DNA of 64,000 bases from Helicostylum pulchrum (Eukaryota; Mucoromycota; Mucoromycetes; Mucorales; Mucoraceae), in the NCBI GenBank assembly GCA_025677825.1, contig JAIXMO010000086.1:1-64000 (forward strand), read 5' to 3'. A program made the position numbers and the translations under genes. Below the pieces are notes generated by a model. It had not been told where the DNA came from and did no database searches. It worked only from the letters and a program-made list of their open reading frames with translations. Shown piece after piece: positions 36,812 through 49,084 of this stretch. Numbering within the stretch: position 1 is the stretch's first letter; each line of letters starts with the position of its first letter.

Positions 36812-39800
36812 TTAACGAATATGGTGCATTTCACTTTGAAGTTGATGAATTAATCTACAATAGTTGAAATAGAAAAAAAAGAAAAACTGTTATTAAATCA
36901 TTCTATTTGATACAAAGTAGCCTTTGTATGTATACACAATGCTTCTATAAGTTTATATACACATATATACATATATACAGAAAGATATATATTATATCAA
37001 CATTTGAAGGTAATATACTTGCCTAAGCATTTGTTCATTTTCTTCCTTGTATTGTTCCACATTTTGTCGGAGTTTGTTATTGTCATTTTCCAAATTCTGG
37101 AGTTTTGTGCCCTGGTCCTTCAATTTAGCCTAGTCATTAATGGTATATTTTCAGTAAAAAAATCAAATAAATAAAAACGCGTGAAAAAAAAACAATAAAA
37201 AAACTTTATCTTGATTTTTTTTTTTTCGTTTCGTTACCTCTGAGCTTTCAAATTCAGCAGCCATCCATCTCATTTCAAGTGCTTTAGACTTTAAGCTTTC
37301 TTCCTTCTTTTGACATTCCAAATCTATACTAGAGAACTTTTGTCTATAATCTTCACTTAATCTTTCCAGATCTTTTTGTTGAGAAGTTGTTACAGTCTTT
37401 AAACGATAAGAAAAGCCTTCAAGTTCTTTATCTTTCAAGTCAAGAAGTTGTTGAAATTGGGTTTGAAGTACTTTAATTTCCTTCTGGTGCTGAGATACAA
37501 TAGACTGGACCCGGTTTTCTTCCTCAGTCTTGATTTTAGTGAAATAAAAAAAATTAAGTTATTTTTTTTTTCCCCAGGTATTTTAATTTATGTGTGAACC
37601 TGTCAAGAACTTTACCTCGTTTTTTACTCTAGTCATATCTGAACCCATCGTTTCTTCAAGACGTTCTTCGACTTCCTTGATTTCCTTATCCTTTGCTGTG
37701 ATCATTTTCTCATAAGCTATTTTAAGCGTACGTAATTCTTCTGCGTTTACTTTAGCCCCGTCCGAGTTTTTTTGCATTTCCTTTTTGAGTTCATTAAATT
37801 GGGTTGTCATATGATCAAGTTCCTTTTCTTTATTTTTTAAGCTCTCCTCATGTGTTGCTTGTGTTTGCTCACGCACGGATTTCATCTCGTTATGGTAACT
37901 TGTTACTTTTTCTTTTTCAGCATCACGCTCCTACACAGGCATATAAAAATATGTATCAACATATGCACATGACGTATAATTTATATATATATATATGTAT
38001 ATATACCTTGGCTTCTAATTTTAATGTAGTTGATTCATCTACTGCAGCTGTCAACTTTGATTCTAGTAAATCAATAGCTAATTGGTGCTGGTTTTGAAGA
38101 GATTGCACTGCTAGTTCATGTTCACTTTGAAGTTCCAGAATTAATTTTTGTTGCTCCTCTTGCCATTTTAATTGAACGGTCTCGATCTCTTTTTGCATTT
38201 TTTCGGTGGTGTCATCGTTACTTTTAGCATGATGATCAATGACAAGTTGATGGTCTGCTTCCATAGCAACTAATTTATCTCTGTATTGTGTTTCCAAAGC
38301 TACCTTTTCATGCTCGTATTCAGCCTTTGTAGATTCGACTAATGCAAGAGCGTCCTTAATCTGTACTTGCAAACCAGTTTTAGTCTTTGTGTGCTCAGAC
38401 AATAACTGATTAATTTGAGATTCGTAGTCTTCTGCAAGCTCAGCCTATGAAAAATAATACATGATGAAACTTTTTAGTAGCTGTTACACCAATGACGAAA
38501 CCTTCCATATCATTGGGTAATTTACATTATAGAACTTAAATTGATATATATAGAATAATTATTTTACCTCGACTTTGGACCTGATAGATTCTGATTGAAG
38601 TTCCATCTTGTTTAATAATTTTTGATTATTTTCAGCGTGTTCCCTTCTTAAATCTTGTACAGCAGTTTCATGATTCACCTTTAACTCTTCTAAAAGAGAA
38701 TCATAATTTGATTTAATATCACCCTATAAAAAAAAAAGATTAGATCATGAGAAAATATATACAAGGTTTAACAGGTAATAACAAATCCCGGTTACACACA
38801 GCGTTCTTTTTTCTATAATTAATCACAAAAATTTTTACCTTAATTTTTTCGGTGTCACCGATTGTTCTGGATTCAAGTTCTCTTACGGTTTCAAGATGAG
38901 AAGTTTGAATAGCTTCAACGGAGTTTGTATGAGTGGAAGCTAACTGATTAAGAACTACCTCGTGTTCATCTTTCAAGGTTTTAACGACATTTTCATGTTC
39001 CTTTTTTACCAGATCCAAGGATTCGATCAGGGCAGCTAATGCCACAGCATGCTCGGTCTTTACGTCAGAAATTTCTTTTTGATGAGTTTCTTGCCATGTT
39101 TGCTTTTCCCGCTCTTGTGTTTCATTCAAAGTTTCAGTCTCTTTTTGGAGTTGCAATTTGAAGGCATTGTGAGAATTTAGTTCCTGATCCAGTGTAACTT
39201 GTTTGTGATCATTTTGTAATGTCTCTATCGTTACTTTGTGTGCCTCTGTCAGCTTATGAAATGCTTCTTCTTGTTCTTGTATCAGCTGTTGATTACCTTC
39301 TTGCGCCTTTACAATTTCTTGGCAATGTTTTTCTTTTAAATCTGTCATCTCTTTCTCGTACTTGTTGACAATTTCTGTAATTTCTCCATTACCAGAGTTC
39401 TTTAACGTTTCAATTTGTTGAGAAAGGTTTGAAAGTTTATCTTTGTGCGCTTCTTCCAATTGCTCTAAAATCAATTGATGGTTCTTGATTTGGTCTTCAA
39501 TACTTTGTTTGGAAATTGTTTCCGCAGTTGCAAGTGCTTCGTTCTTAAGAGCTAATTCCGTTTGAACTAGTTCAAGTGCGGTTAAATTGGCTTTTTCGAT
39601 TTCGTGAATCTTATTGGCTTGTTCTTCTTGAAGGCTCTTAAGTTCTTGTTCGTGATTTGTACTCAATTTGGTTAATTCTTCAGCTAAAATAATCTTGTGT
39701 GTATTTTCCAATTTAGCAAGAGCTTCTTGAAGACTCTTTTCGCTGGTCTCTGTATGCTCTTGTAATTGAGACAGGTGTTCTTCCTTGAGCTTATACAAGG

Positions 39801-42800
39801 CTGAAGAGTGAGACTGTTGAATTTCAGAAATATTGGCACTCGTAGATTTCCATTCTTCAGTTTGTTTACCGTGATCTTGTGCAAGTTGAGCTAAATCCTT
39901 TTCGTGTTGGTCTTTCAAGTCACGAATTCTCTTTTCAAAGCCATCAACTAAATCAGTATTGGAAGCGCTGGACTTTAATTGGTTTTCTACTTGTTCTAAT
40001 TCTACTTGGTGAGATGATTTTAATGCAGTAACAGACTCGGTATGTGCAGCTTCAAGCCTTTGATTCTTGGCTTCAAGTTCGGCTACTTCAGACGCATGCT
40101 TATCTCCAAGCTCCTTTAATTCAGTTTGGAACTTTGTTTTCAAAATTTCGACTTCTTGAGAGGATTGATCATTTAAATCAGTTTGAACTTGTTCACGCGA
40201 CTCTGTTAACTGATCTTGATGCTTTGACTCCAATGTAATAATTAAAGCACTATGTGTAGCAGATAATTCGTTAAGTGCGAGCTTATGATTTTCTTCAAGT
40301 GCTTCCTTTTCTTGATCACGTTGAAGGATATGATCACGCTTTAACTCGTTCGTCTTGGATTCGTTTTCAGAGATAAGACGAGCGATCTCGGCTTTATGAA
40401 CACTCTTAAGCGCATCCTCCATATCCTTTTGAATTGTATTTAAATGTCCATCACGTTCAGAAGAAAGTATATCCAATTTGGTTTGATGCTCTAATACAAT
40501 AGCTGATTGCTTCTCGATTTCGGACTTTAATTCGGATTCAAGTTGCTCCATACGGCTGGTATGATGGGTTTGCAATTGCTCAATGGCTTGGTTATGGCTG
40601 GTTGATAATTGCTCAATTTGTAATTCAAACTCTTCGCGTAATTGACGCTCGGTTTCAGAACGTGCACTGGCCACAGTTGTATTCTTTACTTCCTTGATGT
40701 TAACTGCATGAGTTTCGGCAAGGTTAGAAAGTTCTTGAAGGTGCTCTTCTTTTAAGGTTTCAATAGTAGTTTGTAATTCGCCCTTGGATTGAGTACCGTG
40801 TTCTTCTAAAGTCCTGGAATGGGTTTCTTCAAGTTGAGATAACTTTAATTCATACTCTGTTTCAATACGAATCTAATAAATTTTATATATAAGACACTAA
40901 TATATATATCAAATTTTTTTTTTTTTTACCTTTTCGTTCTCTTTTGTCTCTTCAATGAGTTTTTCGTATTGTAAAGTTAATGCGTCCTTTTCTTCCTTTC
41001 GAGATGCATTTAAAGCTTCAATTTCTTGCTTAATACTGTCCTGATCTTCTCTAGCCTCAGTAATCAAAATTTGAAGTTCTGCTTTAGCGTCTGCTAAACT
41101 TTTTTCAAATACTGCTTTCACCTCTGCTGAATCTTTTTCAAATTGATCGCGGTAAAGATCCTATCACGTTTCCCATTAGTGCCTTTTTTTTTATTTGTAT
41201 TTATAATTATTTTACCTCTGCTTCTTGACGAAGTTTTTGGATTTCAGCTTCATTAATAGCAGCTTGTACTTGATCTACTTGCTCTTTATGAAGATTCTTC
41301 AACTCTTCAAGTTCACTTTCGTGACTAGTCTTGATAGAAGCGATTTCTTCCTACAGAAAAAAAAAAAAAAAAAAAAAAAAAAAACCAGGTGTTAATACAT
41401 CATTATGCAAAACACTGCATGTATGACTTGCTTTTACCTTTAAAGCATTGGCAACTTGGTCAATTTTTTGTTGATGAGCAGCTAAAAGTTCTTCGATTTC
41501 AGTACTAGATTGTAACTTTAATTCGGAAATATCTTGTTCATAACCAGTCTTATGCTCTAGGGTAAGAGATTCTAATTCCTCAATTTTAGATAATAAAGCT
41601 TGAGTTTTTTCTTCTTGAAGCTTTTCAGCTTCAAGGTTAGGCTCTTGTAATTTTTTTAAAGTATCTTCTAAACTGTCAATACGCTCTTGATACTCTTCTT
41701 TTAAGACGCTGATTTGATTAAGGTGTTGATCGTTGAGTTGGTTATTTAAACTGGTTAATCTAGTTTGATGAGACTTGTGCATATCCTAAATAATATACGT
41801 TATTTTACTGCGTTAACCCCCCCCCCCCTGCTGTTTTATTTTTTGGTTTACCTGAATACTATCACGAAGTTCATCCATATCCTTTCTCAATCGAATCATT
41901 TCAGTTTCCTTTTCTAAAATACGCTTAGAAAGATCTTCCTTTTCAGATTCCAATTTCTCTCTTAATTTCTCCATGTTATCTCTCAAGATCATTTCAGATT
42001 CTTCTTGTTGTCTGGCTAAAGTGACTCTTTCTTCTTCTAATAAACCAGTAGCTTCCTTTGATTTTGCGATAGCTTCGTTTGATTCTTTAACAGCCTCATC
42101 ACGCGCTTTTTCAGCAAGTTCGATTTGTTCCTTTAATAATAAGATTTCACTATCTAAAGCATCGGATTTACTTGACTCTTCTTCAATTGGTTCTTTTTCT
42201 TCGGTTGGCTTTTCTTCACTGATGGCTTCAAGTGTCACTGATTCCTCAGGGGTAGCTAAACCAGTTTCAACCCTTTCAAGCTTTGCCTTGAGTTCAACTA
42301 AATCAGCTTCCTTTTCATCAATTAATCCTTGCTTTTCAGCCAATAAACTTTCCATCTCCTCATTCTAAAATAATACACATATATATATTTTTAGGCATCG
42401 TAAATAATTAAACCACATAATTTTATATTACCTTTTCCTTTAAAGCCTTCAACTCCGCCATGAGCTCAGCAGATTTTGTTGTCGCTGTAGATCCATTGAC
42501 AGGGCTTCTGGAAGTGGTAGAGGTAGCACTGGTTCTACCATTTGTAGAAGTTACAGAGGGAGTTCTACGAACGGGAGTAGTACTTGTAGTACCAGCTACA
42601 GATCTAGTACGAGTAGTGGAAGCCGTAGGTGAAGTTACCTTTCTTCCGTTGGCTACGGTACCTGTACCAGGAGTAACACGACTTGTTGAGGGTACGGTAG
42701 ATTTTCTAGCTAAACTAGGTGTGGTAGAGGTAGTTGAAGTGACAGAAGTTCTTCTGGCAACACTAGGTGTAGCAGTGGCTCGAGTAGGAGGAGGAGCTCT

Positions 42801-43052
42801 GGATGTTGGTGTAATGCCAGGTGTTTTGGAAGCCCGAACGGTGCCTGTAGGTTTAGTAGCAGCGGAACCAACACTGGTACGAGAAGTAACTGTAGGTTTT
42901 GCTGATGCTGCTGAAGATTTGGTCATTGGTGTTTTTGAAGTGGTAGAAGTTGCTCTCTTCACTGGTGAAGTATTAGGAGCAGCAGTTCCGGCAAGACCTG
43001 CTGCTGCTAAAGAAGACATTCGACTCTTTACGCTAGGTGTACTATCAGACAT
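36812..43052 (-). CDS. Giant coiled-coil protein with Ser/Thr-rich basic head
   Basis: Twelve exons join in frame to about 1743 residues: 43052-42432, 42364-41852, 41785-41438, 41350-41216, 41160-40930, 40872-38839, 38723-38568, 38444-38007, 37930-37616, 37528-37238, 37129-37023, 36854-36812. Nearly all introns are phase 0. The first 200 residues are Ser/Thr/Pro/Arg-rich and strongly basic (SPVKRATSTTSKTP, ARRTSVTSTTSTTPS), like microtubule-binding or phosphoregulated heads. From residue 210 to the end the protein is a near-continuous coiled coil with Glu/Lys/Gln/His heptads (for example HQVELEQVENQLKSS). It is probably a cytoskeletal tether, golgin or CLIP-like protein; no CAP-Gly, motor or GRIP domain is visible. 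The last junction uses a GC-AG intron (AG|GCAAGT) and gives MLRLIHQLQSEMHHIR. If it is not used, the protein ends a few residues after QMLRQ. Confidence 0.85.
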
Positions 43053-44637
43053 TAAAAATAAGCCAAGAGAAGAAGGGTGTATGGTTAAATAATAATAAAG
43101 TATAAAGAAAGAGAGAGAAAAGAGAAAAAATAAAAAAAGGGGGGATTAAATAAAAGTATAGGGACACTAACAAAATAACTACACAGTCGGATGATTTATA
43201 AAATAACTTTTTTAACCAATCAAACTGAATAGTTTAAAGTACATTTAGATTTACTTTTATATGTATCATTGTACCACTAGATGTTTAGTATATAAAGTAG
43301 TAAGAAATGATATACCATAAGGTTAATATTATTGCTTAAAAGCATATCGTTTTTTCCGTTACCAGCTGATAGAGTAGGGTAACTTATTTGTTACAGTCAA
43401 AATAGTTGTCAACACGAGAACAAAACTTATCGGTATTTAAACAAGGTTTCTGTTACCCATTATTTCAATTGCAGTTCCTTACCTTCGGGATAACTAGAAA
43501 CTGTCTGCAGTCTTTTTTAAATAATTTAGTATAACCAGTGTACGCCTAATAAAACAAGCACACAAACTCAAAAAAAAAAAAAAAAAAAAAATTGTACGCA
43601 GCCTGTCAAAAAAAGAAAACGAAAAACAAGCTTTTCTTCTTCTTCTTTACTCTATATTAAGGTAAGCTCTTTTTACCTTCTCTCTTTTAAAAAGTAGTTA
43701 GTAATACAAGTAGTACAACAACAAAGAGAAAAGTCCCCCGACAATCATAGGATTGTTGTTATTGTTTTTTACTTTCTTGCAATAGTTACAAAAAGTCATG
43801 TTTAAATAGTCATCCAGAAAAAAAAAAAAAAAGGTTATATAACACTGCAAGTTTTTATTTGTTATGTTATCGGTAACAAATGGTGTGTATTCATATCATG
43901 GGACACGCACAGAAAATTACACAAGGGTACCGAAAAGTAGGATTTTTTTACTTGTGCATCTTTACAGGCGAGCACATGTACAACTGTAACGAAAAAGAAA
44001 AAGAAAAAAGGTTTTAAATGGTGCGGGTTACTACCACTCTTTTGTTTTATTGTGTGTATTGAGAAGTAAGTAGTTAAAAAAAAAGAAAATGTCAAAAAAA
44101 AATTTACCCCTTTTTTTTTGTGCTGCTGTTAGCTACTACCATGTTTGGCAGAAGCCAAGAACATGTTTGCAATAAGTACTACTACTGTCCTCTTTGAACG
44201 ATACAAATTTTTTGCTGCTTTTAAATACATGGATCTATCTCTCTTTTTTTTTTTTTTTGTAACTTTGCTCAACATGTTTTTTCTTCTTCTTCCCCTGGGC
44301 GTAAAATAGCTCAAGACTATCTACCTCCTTTTAATTAACATGAATCAATACAATGTATATTCCCAGTTTTGAATAATAATTAAACCCTTTTGTTTTTTTT
44401 AGGCCTCTCTCTCACTCCCTCTCTCTCTCTCATTTAGGATATTTGTACTCCCAGTTAAATGCCCAACATAGAGCTTCAACATAACGTGTTAGTTTTTAGG
44501 TACCTGTCAGAACCTCCTTATTTCGCCACAGAATAAGAAAAAAGATGTCATTAGTGTCTGAAATTGAAAATAGGTTACCCTTTTTTTCATTTTACCGGAG
44601 AGAACTAGGGCGAAAATTACTCGCTAATGGAACGTTT
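43053..44637. other. Intergenic region of 1.6 kb
   Basis: 5' flank of the coiled-coil gene and 3' flank of a Fanzor-like relic. The stretch has homopolymers and a CT-rich microsatellite at about 44403-44432. No gene is supported. Confidence 0.5.
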
Positions 44638-45640
44638 CTAAGCTCCTTGGTTAGCTGGTCTTGCAGCACGAGACAGTGGTTGTGGTCTTGAACCTAAACC
44701 AAAGCCAGACCTGATATACTCGACTAGTATATGCCTCATATTTGCAGCAGCGTTGACATCTCGATTCCAGTGCTAAGAAATAAAGAGATTAAAAAAGGGA
44801 GGTAAACTTTTGGTTTTAAAAATACTTACCAATGCATTTTGATTATTCGCTGGACACTAGGTGCACAGTTTCAACGGGTAAATCAAGTTTGGATACGTTA
44901 CGAAAAGAAATAAGGTTAATTGTTACTTTTTATAGGGCCATATTGTGGTTGTACATTACTGGCTGGAATCCTGTCTGGACATTCACTTGTTCTATGTATG
45001 ATTTTGTTCTCTTCATTTAAACATTTATTAAACAAGCGCTTGTCACCTAACGTCCTTGATTTAAATCTTTTTTTTCCTGTGTATAAAAAAAAAGTCAATA
45101 AAATTATATTATTCGTTACTGTCACAAAAATTAAATTACCTGTGATTACAAATGAGGAGACGCTCACCGAAAATGTTTTCAAGCCTTGATACACAATGAC
45201 AGCAGGTGACGGAAGTTCTAAATTCATCGACAGTAACGACAAGAGCTTTGCTAGCAATGGCTCTTTATATGGACTACATATAATGGTTATATACAATAAT
45301 AATGAGTATGCTACTTCTTTTGTGTGTGTATATGTGTATTTACCTTTACAGGAATGAGGGTATGCTTCCTGTAAGTACTACTGATACTAGCATCACCATA
45401 TGATACAACAGTTCTTCTAGTATCATAAATCTCCCGGATTTGAGCAGGTGGATGCAAAGGCAATGGCTGTTGAGACTGGAGTGTCCTAGTTTGGTCTCTG
45501 TAGTCTCTTCTCATTCGTCTTCTTGAACGGCCTGAGCTGTCGCGGATTAGCTTAAATGGTTCTTGAATTTGGTCTTTTGAATCACAGAACGGGCCACAAA
45601 ATCATGTGTCATCTGCCTATTAGAAAAGGCGTACCCTTTA
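44638..45640 (-). pseudogene. C-terminal half of a second-lineage Fanzor/TnpB-like nuclease
   Basis: Read from about 45640 down: MTHDFVARSVIQKTKF; an Arg-rich linker (SGRSRRRMRRDYRDQTRT); TVVSYGDASISSTYRKHT, the segment before RuvC-II in these proteins; an intron; further text with KSRTLGDKRLFNK and TSECPD; then LCT-stop-CPANNQNAL, an intron (44829-44775), and HWNRDVNAAANMRHIL. WNRDVNAAANM is the RuvC-III and zinc-ribbon end (Cas12f1-like TNB domain) with its Asp codon at 44760-44758. The tail SGFGLGSRPQPLS ends at 44638. At least one stop sits inside the zinc ribbon, and frames shift near 45540. The N-terminal half lies head-to-head on the other strand, so the gene has been split by an inversion. 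It is inactive. Confidence 0.7.
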
Positions 45641-45770
45641 TTTTTTTGATATTTAAAACGTTTCATGAAATCAAAGATACTATGTATAAAAAAGGTGAGT
45701 TAAAGGAATTTCGCTTACAAAAAGTAAATTTTTTATACAAAAAAAAAAATCTACTTATTATGTTCAGCTG

Positions 45771-46803
45771 AGGTCGCATTTAAGAAATTCATTAAGCCAT
45801 GTATTTTACTTAACTTTGATGATTTTGAGATCGCAAGAAAGATTCCAGGGACAGATGAATATCGATACCGGCTTCCCAAACTAGAGAGTTTGTATAACCG
45901 AATTAGATACATGTATAATGATCAATTTTCTGGTGTTGCTTATGAAGTAGTAAATACCTATGATAATGCTAAGAGTTATACCATAAACTATTTAAAGCTA
46001 AGCTACTGTTTATTGCAAGAGGCATCGTCCCATGAAGAATGGCGTGTTAAACTATGGTCTTTATTACCTGCTCCCACTCACAGCATCGTATATGCACCTT
46101 TTAGCGGTTACAGATCTTTATATCATCTACTTGAAAGGGCGTCTCACCAAGGACTGCCCGTACCACCTTTTATGAGAGGTTATCGAAACCAGTTGATTAC
46201 AATCACAGAATTCTATGACCAACATTACTTGACACCAAGCGCAAGGCAAATTGTATGGAATACTCTTTTTGAGAAAAAGTCCCGAGAGATAATACCTTTA
46301 ACCACTCAGGAAGTCAAACTAAGTACAAGGAACATGAATCTTTCTAACTGAGCCAAAGGAATCTATCCGCTGTACAAGAATCCAGTAGGTCTCGGTGAAA
46401 ATGATCTTATAATAGACATCGATCCTGGTAAGCATATATTTTTAAAGTCGGATCTTCCACTTTTAACCGCTTAACATAGCACTTTTTTTTTAAGGTGTTC
46501 GGGATATTATTTCGGCAATAGATAGTCCGGCAAACAGTCTTACAAACAAATTAACAACGAACAGCCATTCTATGAGCTTTAGCAATGCTCAATACAAGTA
46601 AGTGTGAACAGCCAAAAAAAAAATCCTATGTAAACTAATAATCATCATTATTTATTATTAGACTACGCTCAGGGATGGCCTGGATAAATAAAAAGGAATT
46701 ACAAAATCAAGATGCTACAAATATTCAAGATTCGTATGACAGATTAATATTGTCTTCCAGGAAGACCACTACCATCCAAGGCTTAATGAATTTCTTAAAC
46801 TGA
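45771..46803 (+). pseudogene. N-terminal half of the same second-lineage Fanzor-like gene
   Basis: Exons read 45771-46437, 46495-46597 and 46662-46803. The first starts after a good acceptor (ATGTTCAG) with AEVAFKKFIKPCILLNFDDF and includes HSIVYAPFSGYRSLYHLLER and PPFMRGYRNQLITITEFY. After an in-frame TGA (46349-46351) it reaches LIIDIDPGVRDIISAID, the RuvC-I motif with its Asp codon at 46431-46433; an intron falls inside DPG. The third piece (LRSGMAWINKKELQ) ends at TGA 46801-46803, well before RuvC-II. RuvC-II, zinc ribbon and RuvC-III are on the opposite strand at 44638-45640. Both halves therefore face away from a breakpoint near 45640-45770. Family placement rests on the RuvC-I motif and on its fit with the other half. 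Confidence 0.65.
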
Positions 46804-47163
46804 TTACACGCCCCCATATGGATGTGTCCTCTTTCTCCTCCTTCTTTTTTTTTATACATCATTGATATATATGTATACAGTGTGTGATTGAAAGAGAAGG
46901 GAGTATTATAATATGCCATTTTATTGAAAGCAACGCTGGGTGTTAACAACACAATGTATTAAATCTTAAAACCCGGATAGATCCTCAATAATGGTGTATA
47001 CAATAAAAAACGTGCACAAGAAAAAAAAAAAAGGTATTCGCATGAATTGAAAAAAAAAAAAAGTATATCCTTCACATAGTACAAGATCTTCCCAAAAGAA
47101 GAAAATTTTAAAAAGCGCGTCAAAAAAAAAAGGTATATTTTACCAATGGTATATTTTTTAAAA
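46804..47163. other. Intergenic region
   Basis: No gene is supported; this is the 3' flank of the peroxiredoxin gene with several poly-A runs. Confidence 0.5.
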
Positions 47164-47933
47164 TTATAACTTTGATAAAACAGCATCAGCACCAGAAGAA
47201 GAAACACCAAAAGAAGTTTCGACACCAACATACTTCACTACCAAATCATCCACTACAATAGCGAAACGCTTAGATCGGATACCCATACCGTTCTTGGTTA
47301 AATCTTGAGCGAGACCAAGAGCATCGGTAAATGCATGACTACCATCACCAGCCATAATTACTTTATCACCAGCCTTATAAGCTTTAGCAAAGGCGTTCAT
47401 GACAAATCCGTCCATGACTGAGATGCAAACAACTTCGCTGACACCTTTGGATTCAAGTGCTTCACGAGCAGTAATAAAACCAGGGACATGTGTTTCGGAA
47501 CATGCTGGCGTAAAGGGACCTTTTTGGTAAGATGTTTAGTATGTAGCTTTTTTTTTTTTTTTTTAAGTATTTACCTGGAATAGCGAAAATAACTGCTTTT
47601 TTGCCCTTTAACTTTTCATGAACTTTGTATTGAATGGGACTATACGCCATACGATTAATTGAATGATACAGATTTTTTTTTGTTATTTTTTTTTAAAAAA
47701 AAAAAAAACTCCCCCAAACTTACCGAGGACAAGCAGTAATGTCTTCTTTGGGATCGAAAGGGACGTATTGAAGAACGCCATCAGGGATCTACAAATTTTA
47801 TGTAAGAAAAAAAGAGAATACATACAGTTTTTTCACAGCTTACAATATCACCAACTTTAATTGACTACATTGATAAAAAAAAAAAATTAGTGTTAAGAGT
47901 CTTTTTATATAGTGTGTATCGTATATTTACCAT
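47164..47933 (-). CDS. Type II peroxiredoxin, probably peroxisomal
   Basis: Five exons (47933-47931, 47864-47844, 47788-47724, 47639-47575, 47519-47164) give 169 residues, the usual length of Prx5/PMP20 proteins. The peroxidatic cysteine lies in PFTPACSETHVPGF (Cys58). Further family motifs are VVCISVMDGFVMNAFAKAYK and MAGDGSHAFTDALGL. The protein ends in SKL, a canonical PTS1 signal, so import into peroxisomes, as for Pmp20, is likely. It reduces hydrogen and alkyl peroxides using thiol donors. The first coding exon contains only the ATG, and exon 2 only seven codons (SIKVGDI). Both are needed to restore the conserved N-terminus. Exon 4 begins at TCCC 47639: there is no AG between its preceding donor and 47641 other than TATAG. 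Function is secure; location is inferred from the tripeptide. Confidence 0.92.
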
Positions 47934-48319
47934 TTTTTTAATAGATAAAAATTTAAGAGAAAAGAGAAAATATATTAAAAATTACTCATTAGATTTTATA
48001 CCTTTTGATTCTTCTCCGATAATGGTCACAGGCATAACAAAGATAGAGTATTTATGCGTTACCTACCTCTTAATTGTAGTATAGTTTTTTTTTAAAAAAA
48101 TATAATTCATCTGTAGCTTAACGATGTTCTTAATAAAAAAAAAACCTAGTTTAAAGAGGATTAAATCATCCGAATAAAAAAGATAAACAGCTTTTAAGAT
48201 ATAACAATTTAACCGTGCAGCTGGCGGCTTTTTTTTTTTTTTTTTTTTTTTTTTTTGAACTTCCTTGCGCGAAACTAATAAGGTTGTTTTTTCTATTTTT
48301 TATTCGTATTATTATTACA
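47934..48319. other. Intergenic region
   Basis: 5' flank of the peroxiredoxin gene. A 26-nt T run lies at about 48231-48256. No gene is supported. Confidence 0.5.
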
Positions 48320-48438
48320 ATGTTTTCTCAAACTAGAAGTAATCGTGAAAGCATGTATGCTGAATTCGAGGGTACATTTGGTGTAGGAAAGCACTTTAAT
48401 AACAGAGAGGAATTAAACGAAGCTATTCTTAAATTTGG

Positions 48439-48471
<33 letters not shown>

Positions 48472-49084
48472 ATGTTGTTTTTTCTATTGACGACTCTCAT
48501 AGTCCACAACCATCCCATCTCTCAGGATGTCACCACCTATGCAATTCATCGTAAGCAAACGCCTGAAATTATGCAACACATATTTTCTTTGTTGTCTTCC
48601 GGTCATAAGGACCCCGTTACTAGTGTTATGGGTGTAAATATATGCAAATTAATTATTATCCTTCCCAGTATAAATATTGACTTTTGTTTTAGGCTTTGAA
48701 AGCATTGAACGTCAATAACGTTATTAAAAAAGATATTCAAAATATTCAAAGTACGTTCTTCAAAAGTGGAACCGGTAAAGACATGTATTCTCTTGTTACC
48801 TTTTTGGAAAGTTTAGGATATGTAATCGGTATTCAAGTCAAGCCTGATCAAGAAGTCAAAAGTGTTTTTTTTTTATTCATGAGAAGTCAATCAAGGAAGC
48901 AAGGTTATGGCCAGAAGCTATTACAGTGGATGCTATGTATAAAACCAATGCTCATAAATTGTTTCTCTGTAATGTTTCTTCTGTAAAAGGCATAAACCGC
49001 TTACAAACGTTTGCTATTGCCGCTGCTTTTATTAACAGCGAAACTGAGTTGGCATACACGTGGATTATTGTCGATGAGCGTTGA
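48320..49084 (+). pseudogene. Decayed MULE (Mutator-like/FAR1) transposase
   Basis: The N-terminal piece, EFEGTFGVGKHFNNREELN from ATG 48320, resembles a FAR1/WRKY-GCM-type DNA-binding start. It runs into a poly-A tract of more than 20 bases (48439-48465) that breaks the frame. After it come HNHPISQDVTTYA, an intron-like gap (about 48632-48692), and MYSLVTFLESLGYVIGIQ. A one-base shift in a poly-T run (about 48865-48873) follows. Then come ITVDAMYKTNAHKLFLCN and LQTFAIAAAFINSETELAYTW, where MULE transposases carry the DDE core (D-x-T-Y-K-T-N and the later E). The frame stops at 49082-49084, before the C-terminal part. Further open text to 49340 (EDNDSNDITSNGTNAKY, DIPLYYSIIKK) may be unrelated. 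The element is inactive. Confidence 0.7.

Noticed and set aside
42460..43092. Plus-strand open frame opposite the Ser/Thr-rich head of the coiled-coil gene
   Set aside because: The minus strand has the consistent exon chain; the plus frame is a Val/Glu-rich shadow of the repeats.
45556..45771. Plus-strand frame MVLEFGLLNHRTGHK as the start of the Fanzor-like N-terminal half
   Set aside because: The minus strand here reads MTHDFVARSVIQKTKF in continuity with the C-terminal half, so the plus frame is probably its shadow.
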